Assembly (NCBI GenBank): GCA_905193085.1
Contig: CAJJNI010000022.1
Coordinates: 1 to 17,656, forward strand
Origin: an uncultured Lachnospiraceae bacterium
GTDB taxonomy: Bacteria; Bacillota; Clostridia; Lachnospirales; Lachnospiraceae
Reading direction: 5' to 3'
Length of the DNA stretch: 17,656 bases
Both the position numbers and the translations under genes were made by a program. Below, piece by piece: positions 7,082 through 14,230 of this stretch. The notes under the pieces are model-generated. The model saw only the letters and a list, made by a program, of their open reading frames with translations. It was not told the DNA's origin and made no database searches. How positions within the stretch are numbered: position 1 is the first letter of the stretch; the number at the start of each line of letters is the position of its first letter.

Positions 7082-8170
7082 TTATCGTTTTATATCGTAG
7101 TTCATGTTCATAAGATTCTTAATTGTTTTAGCATCATCTGTAATATTAGCATCGCCATGTATTGTGTGTTTTATGGCACTGCTTGCTACTGCGAAGTTTA
7201 TCATGTCCATTGCTTTGTAATTGTGAAGCATTGCGTAGATAAGTCCGCTTGCAAATGCATCACCGCCGCCAACTCTGTCAAGAATATTAAAAGTAAATAG
7301 TTTGCTTTCGAATGTGTGTTCGTCATACCACATGAATGCTTTAAGACTGTTCTCACTTCCGCTGTGGGCGTATCTTACATGGCGGGCTATACATTTTAAA
7401 TTAGGGTAACGTGCAATGAATGCCTGGAAAATTTCGTCCTGCTGTTCGTAGCTTGGCTGTAGAGGAACATTATCTTTGTAATCACCTTTGGCGGGATTGT
7501 TATCATCACGGAAAAGATGATAAGGTTCTATTCCGAGAAGAACATCTATATATGGAAGACATTCTGTACACACATCACGCGCTTTTTCCCAACTCCACAG
7601 TTTACTTCGGAAATTTCCGTCAAAGCTTACAGTAAGTCCTTTTTGTTTTGCAACTTTAAGACAATTCATAATCAAATCGCGGCAGTTTTCACCGAGGGCA
7701 AGAGTAATACCACTTAAATGCAGCCAGTCAAAACCGTCAAGAAGCGCTTCAACATCAACATTGCTGAAATCGTATTCTGTAATTGCACTGTGTTTTCTGT
7801 CATAAGTGACTTTACTTGGACGGATACCATAGCCTGTTTCAAGATAGTATGTGCCGAGCCTGTGTGTCGGTGTTTCTTCCGGTGTTGTCAAAATCATTGG
7901 TGTGCAGTGAACATCATTTGAACGAAGCCATCTTACTGCACTTTTTCCGAGACTGTTATCAGGAACTACACTGAAAAATGTACTGTCTATTCCAAGATTT
8001 GCCAGGGCAAGTGCAATATTTGCTTCGCTGCCACCATAACTTGCTTCAAAGCTGCTTGCCATGCGTATTTTTTCGTAATTTGGCGGTGTTAATCGAAGCA
8101 TGATTTCACCGATTGTAATAAATTTCTTATCTGTTGCCGGATTTGTAAGCAATGGGTTCATATGTTCCAT
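7082..8170 (-). CDS. kdgK: PfkB-family sugar kinase, probably 2-keto-3-deoxygluconate kinase
   Basis: 362 aa. The PfkB fold markers are present in order: GEIMLRLTPP (21-30), the substrate-region signature YGGSEANIALALANLG (45-60), FDGNFRSKLW (183-192) and the ATP/anion-hole motif GGGDAF (301-306) with the catalytic base D304. The FRSKLW stretch and LTPP N-terminus resemble KdgK enzymes, which phosphorylate 2-keto-3-deoxygluconate in uronate and pectin breakdown; other PfkB sugar kinases remain possible. The start is ATG 8170 with GGAGG (8179-8183) 8 nt upstream. It is monocistronic in this window with its own strong promoter and convergent with the trx unit. No KDG aldolase or regulator is adjacent. 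It has no signal peptide and should act in the cytoplasm. Confidence 0.85.
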   Translation of the reverse strand: MEHMNPLLTNPATDKKFITIGEIMLRLTPPNYEKIRMASSFEASYGGSEANIALALANLGIDSTFFSVVPDNSLGKSAVRWLRSNDVHCTPMILTTPEETPTHRLGTYYLETGYGIRPSKVTYDRKHSAITEYDFSNVDVEALLDGFDWLHLSGITLALGENCRDLIMNCLKVAKQKGLTVSFDGNFRSKLWSWEKARDVCTECLPYIDVLLGIEPYHLFRDDNNPAKGDYKDNVPLQPSYEQQDEIFQAFIARYPNLKCIARHVRYAHSGSENSLKAFMWYDEHTFESKLFTFNILDRVGGGDAFASGLIYAMLHNYKAMDMINFAVASSAIKHTIHGDANITDDAKTIKNLMNMNYDIKR

Positions 8171-8213
8171 ATATATTGCCTCCTCGCATAAGTTATTTTT
8201 TCATTGTATGTTT

Positions 8214-8242
8214 ATTTTATTAGCCATAAATTCTGCTGTCAA
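8214..8242 (-). promoter_or_regulatory. Promoter of the sugar kinase gene
   Basis: Read on the minus strand, a perfect TTGACA (8242-8237), a 17-bp spacer and TAAAAT (8219-8214). This is the strongest promoter match in the window and gives a leader of about 35-40 nt. It is back to back with the exporter promoter, the two -35 boxes being 29 bp apart, so a single bound regulator could affect both. Confidence 0.75.
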
Positions 8243-8271
8243 TAGACATTTTTAAATTACCAGCAAGTTCC

Positions 8272-8300
8272 TTGAAGATAAAAAATTTGTGTGATATAAT
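8272..8300 (+). promoter_or_regulatory. Promoter of the ABC exporter-protease unit
   Basis: TTGAAG (8272-8277), a 17-bp spacer and a perfect TATAAT (8295-8300), with an extended TG at 8292-8293. Initiation near 8307 leaves a leader of about 108 nt before ATG 8415; I see no riboswitch-like structure in it. Confidence 0.7.
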
Positions 8301-8414
8301 TAGTGCAAAATCAGCTGTCTATAGTGTAATTTAGTAAAATGCATTTAGTGAGCTGTTTTGATGGCATAAAAAGTGCATAATTTCTATTTGATTTATTAGG
8401 AAGGTATTATAAAA

Positions 8415-10148
8415 ATGAAAGAGAATTTGAAGAAACTTGTTAAATACTACAAGCCATACATGGGCACTTTTATTCTTGATATGGTATTTGCAATGATGTC
8501 GGCGGTGGTAGCGCTTGTGATTCCGCTTGTTGTCAGATATATTACAGCACATGTTGCGTATATGGATTCAGCAGAGGCATTTGATATTATAGTTAAGATT
8601 GTTATTGCACTTGGTATTCTTGTAGTGATTCAGGGTGGCTGTAATTATTATATTTCAAATTACGGACATGTTATGGGTGCTAAAATCGAGTATGATATGA
8701 GGGCACAGATATTTGCACATTATCAGAAATTGTCATATTCATTTTATGATGAACAGAAGGTTGGACAGCTTCTATCAAGAATAACCTCAGATTTGTTTGA
8801 TATTACGGAGCTTCTGCATCACGGACCGGAAAATGTTGTTATATCCGTAATCAAAATTGTTGGTGCATTGTGTATTCTTGGTGCAATAAGTCCGTGGCTT
8901 ACACTTGCGGCATTTGTGCTTGTACCGGTCATGTTAGTTTACGCTTACAAACTTAACCGCAGAATGAAGAGAGCATTTAAAACAAATCGTGAGAAAATTG
9001 GTGAAATAAATGCGCAGATTGAAGACAGCCTTTCGGGTATCCGTGTCGTAAAATCTTTTGCAAATGAAGATGTTGAGTGTAAAAAATTTGCACAGGGAAA
9101 CGATAAATTCCTTGAATCAAAAAAGAACAGTTATTTTTATATGGGCTCATATAATGCCGGACTTACAGCATTTACAACACTTATAAATGTTGTTGTTATA
9201 GCTGTTGGCGGAATTGGAATTACTAAGGGCTGGGTAAATGTGACTGACTTTGTTACATTTCTGTTGTATATAAATGTGTTTACAGAGCCAGTTAAGGTGC
9301 TTATTGACTTTACTGAGCAGTTTCAGAATGGTTATTCGGGTTATGAGAGATTTCTTGAGATTCTTTCAATTGAACCTGAGATTAAAGAAATCGATAATCC
9401 TGTTGAATTAAAAGATGTAAAAGGAAAAATTGAATTTGAAGATGTTTCATTTAAATATGCTGATGGAACGGAATCGGTTCTTAGTAATGTAAATCTCAGT
9501 GTTGAGCCTGGAAAATATGTTGCGCTTGTAGGTCCTTCGGGTGTTGGAAAAACAACACTTTGTTCGCTTATTCCAAGATTTTATGATGTTACATCGGGCA
9601 GTATTAAAATTGACGGAACTGATATTAAAAATGTTTCATTAAAAAGTCTTCGTAACAATATCGGGGTGGTTCAGCAGGACATCTATTTATTTATGGGAAC
9701 AATTAAAGACAATATAAGGTATGGCAGGGAAGATGCAACTGATGAAGAAATTATTCAGGCTGCAAAAGATGCAAATGCGCATGATTTTATTATGTCATTT
9801 GAAAAAGGATATGATACTGATATAGGTCAGCGTGGCATGAAACTTTCCGGCGGTCAGAAACAGAGACTTTCTATAGCAAGAGTATTTTTGAAGAACCCGC
9901 CGATACTGATTTTTGATGAAGCAACATCTGCGCTCGATAATGAAAGCGAGCAGGTTGTGCAGGAATCTCTGGAAAGGCTTGCAAAAGGGCGGACAACATT
10001 TGTAATTGCACACAGACTTACAACTATACAGAATGCAGAAGAGATACTTGTACTTACAGATAAAGGTATTGAAGAAAAAGGAACAAGACAGGAACTTCTG
10101 GCACTTGATGGTGTTTATGCAAAAATGGAAAAAGTGCATCAGAGTTAA
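8415..10148 (+). CDS. ABC exporter half-transporter (fused permease and ATPase)
   Basis: 577 aa, the normal length for a type I ABC exporter half-molecule. Residues about 1-310 hold the six-helix membrane domain (helices near 17-40, 58-78, 130-175 and 245-290). Residues about 330-577 are the ATPase: Walker A GPSGVGKTT (373-381), signature LSGGQ (477-481), Walker B ILIFDE with D501/E502, and H-loop H533. It should work as a homodimer pumping a lipid, drug or peptide outwards; the substrate is unknown. There is no peptidase domain, unlike the transporter at 14231. The start is ATG 8415 with AGGAAGG (8398-8404). The subtilisin-like protease gene follows after 35 nt with no terminator, so the two are probably one operon. 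Confidence 0.9.
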   Translation: MKENLKKLVKYYKPYMGTFILDMVFAMMSAVVALVIPLVVRYITAHVAYMDSAEAFDIIVKIVIALGILVVIQGGCNYYISNYGHVMGAKIEYDMRAQIFAHYQKLSYSFYDEQKVGQLLSRITSDLFDITELLHHGPENVVISVIKIVGALCILGAISPWLTLAAFVLVPVMLVYAYKLNRRMKRAFKTNREKIGEINAQIEDSLSGIRVVKSFANEDVECKKFAQGNDKFLESKKNSYFYMGSYNAGLTAFTTLINVVVIAVGGIGITKGWVNVTDFVTFLLYINVFTEPVKVLIDFTEQFQNGYSGYERFLEILSIEPEIKEIDNPVELKDVKGKIEFEDVSFKYADGTESVLSNVNLSVEPGKYVALVGPSGVGKTTLCSLIPRFYDVTSGSIKIDGTDIKNVSLKSLRNNIGVVQQDIYLFMGTIKDNIRYGREDATDEEIIQAAKDANAHDFIMSFEKGYDTDIGQRGMKLSGGQKQRLSIARVFLKNPPILIFDEATSALDNESEQVVQESLERLAKGRTTFVIAHRLTTIQNAEEILVLTDKGIEEKGTRQELLALDGVYAKMEKVHQS

Positions 10149-10183
10149 ATTCATTTGTACAAATTTAGGCGGAGTGATAACAT

Positions 10184-11725
10184 ATGAAGAAATTTCCCGG
10201 AAAATATTTTGACAAATTTATAGCTAGTGCAATTGCTGTTTCAATGTTGTGCATATCAATGCCACAACAGATGATGGCTGAAAATTATTATATTCAGTCT
10301 GATAAAATTCGTGACGGGCTGGACGAAGAAAGCACACAACAGGCACAGGAATTTGTTCAGGGCGTACAGCAGTTAATTGCAGATGGAGAGAACACAGGTG
10401 TCAATGTAATTGTTAAGTCAACAGAGATTTTAAATGATGACAGTGCGACAGCCTGTGTTGACAATGGATATAATGATTTGTATGTTTTTCAGTATGAAAA
10501 TAAAGAGAAGGCTAATGCAGCATTGGAAAGTTTTAAAAATACAGATGGTGTAATTTATGCCGAGATTGAAAGAGAACTTTCTATAGAAGATGAAGCAGAT
10601 GAAGAAATAAAAGAGTCAAGGCTTACAAATATTTTTGATAACAGCAACTGGGGAATTTCAATGATGCATATGCAGGAGTACAATGCGTTTGTTGAGAGTG
10701 TGGGAAAAGAGCCGGAAGAAAATGTTATTGTTGCAGTTGTCGATACAGGAATTTCAGAAGATAGTAATGAAGTATTTTCAGGAAGAGTTTTGGAGGGCGC
10801 TTCATTTACATATATTGATAAAAGTCAGGGTGGATTATCATTTGGACAAAATAAATACGGTACGACAAATTATACTGATGATAATGGACATGGAACAGGT
10901 GTTTCTGGAATTATCGCGCAGTCAACCTGTGAAAATGTAAAAATTCTTCCTGTAAAAGCTCTTGATGCTAAAGGTTCTGGAAGTGATTTGGCAGTATATA
11001 CAGGAGTGCTTTATGCAATTACGGAAGGTGCAGATGTTGTTAATTTAAGCTGTGGTGCAGATGGTCAGTCGTTGCTGTATGAGGATATGCTCAATCAGGC
11101 TGAGCAGTCAGGGGTAAATATTGTTGTAGCGGCAGGAAATGAATCCCAGAATGTAGAAAATGTATCACCGGCTTCAATTCCTTATTCAATAACAGTTAGT
11201 TCAATAGATAAGGCATTTGGTTTTTCTTCTTTTTCAAACTATGGTTCTACCGTAGATTTTACTGCGCCGGGAAGTAATGTTTTACTTATAAATTATAAAG
11301 GCGGGTATAAAACAAGCAGTGGAACATCATTTTCAGCACCGCTTATAAGTTCTGTGATTGCTGAATTGTTATGTGCTAATCCTAATTTTACAAATGACGA
11401 AGTGTTCGAAATTATGAAAACGAATGCGACAGATTTGGGAGAAGAAGGCTGGGACGAAAAGTTTGGTTACGGCTGGATAGACATGGAAAATTTAGAAGAT
11501 GATGTAATACCATATGTAGTTGTTCCTGATGGAGATGTCAATGGCGATAATGAAGTAGATATGTCAGATGCACTTCTTGTTCTTAAGGCGGCAGATAAAG
11601 ATGTGGAACTCGAATTTATACAGCAGGCGCATTTAGGCGTGTACGACGGTGAGGTTACAGTTTCACATGCTTTAAAAATCATGAAATATATAGTAGGAAA
11701 AACTCAGAGTTATTCAGATAATTAA
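10184..11725 (+). CDS. Secreted subtilisin-family (S8) serine protease with dockerin-like tail
   Basis: 513 aa. The N-terminus is a signal peptide (hydrophobic run about 12-26, likely cleaved near MMAEN). Residues about 35-140 look like an inhibitor-type propeptide. The catalytic triad is complete: D187 in VVDTG, H236 in NGHGTGVSG, S382 in GTSFSAP, with oxyanion N319 in AAGNE. After the catalytic domain, residues 450-505 are dockerin-like: a good first loop (GDVNGDNEVDMSDALLVLK), but a degenerate second (GVYDGEVTVSHALKIM) that lacks most calcium ligands while keeping the helix. It may mature or degrade extracellular proteins or peptides. The RBS is GGCGGAG (about 10169-10175). It is downstream of and close to an ABC exporter, but it has its own Sec-type signal. 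Confidence 0.88.
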   Translation: MKKFPGKYFDKFIASAIAVSMLCISMPQQMMAENYYIQSDKIRDGLDEESTQQAQEFVQGVQQLIADGENTGVNVIVKSTEILNDDSATACVDNGYNDLYVFQYENKEKANAALESFKNTDGVIYAEIERELSIEDEADEEIKESRLTNIFDNSNWGISMMHMQEYNAFVESVGKEPEENVIVAVVDTGISEDSNEVFSGRVLEGASFTYIDKSQGGLSFGQNKYGTTNYTDDNGHGTGVSGIIAQSTCENVKILPVKALDAKGSGSDLAVYTGVLYAITEGADVVNLSCGADGQSLLYEDMLNQAEQSGVNIVVAAGNESQNVENVSPASIPYSITVSSIDKAFGFSSFSNYGSTVDFTAPGSNVLLINYKGGYKTSSGTSFSAPLISSVIAELLCANPNFTNDEVFEIMKTNATDLGEEGWDEKFGYGWIDMENLEDDVIPYVVVPDGDVNGDNEVDMSDALLVLKAADKDVELEFIQQAHLGVYDGEVTVSHALKIMKYIVGKTQSYSDN

Positions 11726-11842
11726 AAATTACAAATGAATATAATATTCCTGTTGAGGAAGATTTTAGAAAGGATACTTTTGAAAAAGTACCTAAAAATT
11801 ATGTTGCATTAAGTATTAATAAGTGGTATAATAATTCTGTTA
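11722..11842 (+). pseudogene. Possible gene remnant between the protease and tRNA genes
   Basis: Starting inside the protease stop region there is an open frame reading NEYNIPVEEDFRKDTFEK, then VPKNYVALSINKWYNNS and on into the tRNA-Tyr gene, where it stops at TAA 11887. Its composition looks like real protein, but it has no start codon with a ribosome binding site and it overlaps the tRNA promoter. It may be the tail of a lost gene, or chance. Not recognised. Confidence 0.25.
11804..11832 (+). promoter_or_regulatory. Promoter of the tRNA-Tyr/tRNA-Leu pair
   Basis: TTGCAT (11804-11809), a 17-bp spacer and a perfect TATAAT (11827-11832), about 20 bp before the mature tRNA-Tyr. Transcription would begin near 11839. 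Confidence 0.65.
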
Positions 11843-11851
11843 TTGGAATTT

Positions 11852-11933
11852 GGGTGGATTCCCGAGTGGCCAAAGGGGGCAGACTGTAAATCTGTTGGCA
11901 ACGCCTTCGAAGGTTCGAATCCTTCTCCACCCA
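11852..11933 (+). tRNA. tRNA-Tyr (anticodon GTA)
   Basis: 82 nt. Acceptor arms GGGTGGA (11852-11858) and TCCACCC (11926-11932) pair perfectly, with A 11933 as discriminator. The anticodon stem GCAGA/TCTGT surrounds the loop CTGTAAA, anticodon GTA at 11886-11888. A long variable arm, as in bacterial tRNA-Tyr, and GGTTCGAATCC of the T arm are present. The CCA end is not encoded. Confidence 0.95.
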
Positions 11934-11980
11934 TTTCACAAATATTATTTGTGATTGTATCAGTTATTAAACTGATAAAT

Positions 11981-12067
11981 GCCGGCGTGGCGGAACTGGC
12001 AGACGCACAGGACTTAAAATCCTGCGGGACTTATACTCCCGTACCGGTTCGATTCCGGTCGCCGGCA
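11981..12067 (+). tRNA. tRNA-Leu (anticodon TAA)
   Basis: 87 nt. Acceptor arms GCCGGCG (11981-11987) and CGCCGGC (12060-12066) pair perfectly, discriminator A 12067. The anticodon stem CAGGA/TCCTG surrounds CTTAAAA, anticodon TAA at 12015-12017, reading UUA/UUG. The long variable arm and the GGTTCGATTCC T arm are typical. The CCA end is not encoded. It lies 47 bp after tRNA-Tyr and probably shares its transcript. Confidence 0.95.
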
Positions 12068-12089
12068 TTAATATGAACATTTTACAATC

Positions 12090-12120
12090 AGGAAACCTTT
12101 TATCAGGTTTCCTTTTGTTT
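12090..12120 (+). terminator. Intrinsic terminator of the tRNA unit
   Basis: AGGAAACC (12090-12097) and GGTTTCCT (12106-12113) form a perfect 8-bp stem with an 8-nt loop, followed directly by TTTGTTTT. Classic Rho-independent form, 23 bp past tRNA-Leu. Confidence 0.85.
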
Positions 12121-12128
12121 TATATAAT
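12100..12128 (+). promoter_or_regulatory. Possible promoter of the NHLM export operon
   Basis: A perfect TATAAT (12123-12128) lies 17 bp after a mediocre TTATCA (12100-12105). It overlaps the tRNA terminator hairpin. Initiation near 12135 would leave a leader of about 32 nt before ATG 12167. No better candidate exists between the terminator and the operon. Confidence 0.4.
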
Positions 12129-12166
12129 TTTAACTGGAAAAATTTTGTGATACCGGGTGGTTGCTT

Positions 12167-13291
12167 ATGAAGATTCAAACGATAAAAAAAATGTGCGCTA
12201 TTATTATTATTTGCAGCAGTATATTGCTTTCAGGCTGTGGAGATGAGAAAAGTTCATGGCAGCCGGTTAATGATGGGGTAATAAAGATTGCTGTTCTTGG
12301 ACAGGAAGAATATATAGTGGATAATGGGGCAATGGAAGCTATGGAGATGGCATCGGAAGATTTCTATGAGAAGACAGGAGTTCGGATTGAGACTGTTGTA
12401 TATGATGATGATGCAGATTATAATAAGGGGCTTATGTGTGCCGGAAAGATTGCGGAAGATGATAGTATAGGTGCAGTTTTAGTAAAGCAGGAACTCGATT
12501 ATATAGATGCAACCGCTGAAATATTTGATGCTGCAGGGAAAGCATTTATATTAACAAATGGCTGTTATGAACGGACCATTAATCAGGGTTACGAATATAT
12601 GCTTGTTGACTGTATTAATGCAAGGCTTGCAGGAAGTATTATGGCTGATTATATTGAAAATAACGGATATAAAAGAGTTGCATTTTGTCATTCAGATACA
12701 GAGTATGAGGAAGACGAATTAAAAGGTTTGCAGAAAAGATTAAATGATTCAGAGTCAGTTCTTGCAGATACGGTTGTAGGACCTTATACGCAGGAAGAAT
12801 TTGATATTGTATATCAGAGATGGTTAAATCTCGGAATAGATGTTGTGTGCATAAGTAATTATGACATTTATAACAGTGATTTAATAAAAATGCTAAGAGA
12901 AAAAGGTTCTGACATTCCTGTTGTGGGCGATTATGTAATGGATACCGATGAAGAAATTGCGGCAAATGGAAAATATCTGGACGGAACAGCAATTGTGAGC
13001 ATGTATATTAATGATAATGAAATGAATAATGAGCAAATAAAAAAAAGATACGAAGAAAAGTATGGTATGGAAATGTCTGAGAAGGCTATTCAGTCATACG
13101 ATATAACATATATGCTTGGAATGGGACTTAATTCAGGAATTTCAAAATCACATGAGCTTATCGATTATATGAAAAATTCAGAGGGCTATCAGGGAATATC
13201 AGGAATTTTGAAATTTGATGAAAACGGTTGTCTTATACCAGATGGTAACGAAATGCTTATATTCAAAAATGGCATGTTCGAAAAGCAATAG
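12167..13291 (+). CDS. Periplasmic-binding-protein-like lipoprotein leading the export operon
   Basis: 374 aa from ATG 12167, chosen because GGGTGG (12155-12160) gives 6-nt spacing; an in-frame TTG 12161 abuts the RBS. The N-terminus is a lipoprotein signal with lipobox LLSGC, lipidated C24. The rest resembles the type I periplasmic-binding fold of branched-chain amino acid/amide receptors (Peripla_BP_6): an early IKIAVLGQEE strand, then IGAVLVKQEL, a YKRVAFCHSD middle crossover, and a C-terminal GISGILKFDENGCLIPDGNE of that type. It should sit on the outer face of the membrane and bind a small ligand. No matching importer genes are present; the next gene starts 17 nt after its stop and belongs to an exporter. 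It could be a sensor, a peptide-capture or an immunity lipoprotein (inference). Confidence 0.75.
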   Translation: MKIQTIKKMCAIIIICSSILLSGCGDEKSSWQPVNDGVIKIAVLGQEEYIVDNGAMEAMEMASEDFYEKTGVRIETVVYDDDADYNKGLMCAGKIAEDDSIGAVLVKQELDYIDATAEIFDAAGKAFILTNGCYERTINQGYEYMLVDCINARLAGSIMADYIENNGYKRVAFCHSDTEYEEDELKGLQKRLNDSESVLADTVVGPYTQEEFDIVYQRWLNLGIDVVCISNYDIYNSDLIKMLREKGSDIPVVGDYVMDTDEEIAANGKYLDGTAIVSMYINDNEMNNEQIKKRYEEKYGMEMSEKAIQSYDITYMLGMGLNSGISKSHELIDYMKNSEGYQGISGILKFDENGCLIPDGNEMLIFKNGMFEKQ

Positions 13292-13308
13292 AGGAAGATG
13301 GTTTATTA

Positions 13309-14220
13309 ATGGAAGGATTATTCAGAAAAAATGCGTTAGACAATATGTCAACTCCGGAAAAATTGGACAGACAGGTGAAAATAATTCGTCCGTCCATGTG
13401 GATTGTGGCTGTAATTCTTATTGCAGGTATGATTACCTTTACTATGTGGGCATTTACATATACTATTACGGACGGAGTTACAATTGATGGGGTTGTATTT
13501 TCAAATCAGGATGTCGTACAGATACATGCTGCAAGAAAGTGTATGTTAAATGATGTTCTGGTTTCGGAAGGTGATAATGTAGAAATTGGTGATTTGCTGG
13601 CAGTAGTTTCAAATGATGAGCAGTTGAATGTGATTGAACAGCAGAGGCTTGAACTTGAAGATAATAATTTAGAAGAAAAAGCTGTGAAAGAAAAAACATT
13701 GCAGGATTCGATTGATAAATACATTGCTACTACATTAGTAAAAAGTGATACAAAAGGATATGTACAGACTATTGCAAACAGTGGAAGTGTTATGGAGGCA
13801 GGTGATGTAATAGCTTCTGTTATGCCGGACAGTGGTTACGGTTACAGAGAAGTAATTGCATATGTTACAGATCAGGTTGCAAGAAGTCTGAGTGTGGGAA
13901 TGAAGACACAGATTTCTCCATCATTTGCGGCAAGAGAAGAGTATGGTTATATGACAGGCGTTATTACAGAAATCTCTGATTTTCCTGTTACAAAGGAAAA
14001 AGTTAAAAACAGTATGGGAACAGATTCTTATATAGAAGGTATTTTTCCGGGAAATTCTGCAGTTGAAGTAAGAATTAAGCTTGATATAGATTCAGATTCT
14101 GATAATGGTTATAAGTGGTCAAATCCAAAAGGAGAAAAATTGTCCGTTGGATATGGAACACAGTGTAGAATTATTGTTGTTACAGATGAATATCATCCGT
14201 TAGAATTGTTGTTAAGATAG
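13309..14220 (+). CDS. NHLM-type HlyD-like membrane fusion protein
   Basis: 303 aa. The N-terminal signature LFRKNALDNMSTPEKLDRQV matches the start of NHLP/NHLM bacteriocin secretion adaptors. It has one membrane helix at about 30-51, a biotinyl-lipoyl half near 65-100 (VVQIHAARKCMLNDVLVSEGD), a short coiled coil at about 105-140, the second lipoyl half at about 145-172 (KGYVQTIANSGSVMEAGDVI) and a beta-barrel tail. It would link the ABC transporters to the cell envelope; with a single membrane it probably acts as an external chaperone or stalk. It is shorter in the coiled coil than E. coli HlyD. RBS GAGGAAG (13291-13297) lies 11 nt before ATG 13309. The next gene begins 10 nt after its stop. 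Confidence 0.85.
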   Translation: MEGLFRKNALDNMSTPEKLDRQVKIIRPSMWIVAVILIAGMITFTMWAFTYTITDGVTIDGVVFSNQDVVQIHAARKCMLNDVLVSEGDNVEIGDLLAVVSNDEQLNVIEQQRLELEDNNLEEKAVKEKTLQDSIDKYIATTLVKSDTKGYVQTIANSGSVMEAGDVIASVMPDSGYGYREVIAYVTDQVARSLSVGMKTQISPSFAAREEYGYMTGVITEISDFPVTKEKVKNSMGTDSYIEGIFPGNSAVEVRIKLDIDSDSDNGYKWSNPKGEKLSVGYGTQCRIIVVTDEYHPLELLLR

Positions 14221-14230
14221 CGAGGAAAAG

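Noticed and set aside
7420..7921. Three short plus-strand frames
   Set aside because: All are antisense to the PfkB kinase gene, whose motifs are intact.
9795..10154. 119-aa minus-strand frame inside the ABC exporter gene
   Set aside because: It lies antisense to the ATPase motifs of a well-supported gene and has no recognisable features.
11736..11814. 25-codon frame starting ATG AAT ATA as a peptide precursor
   Set aside because: No ribosome binding site, no double-glycine motif, and it overlaps the tRNA promoter.
11843..12076. 77-aa open frame across both tRNA genes
   Set aside because: It is the translation of the tRNA-Tyr and tRNA-Leu genes, whose folds are complete; a well-known kind of spurious protein.
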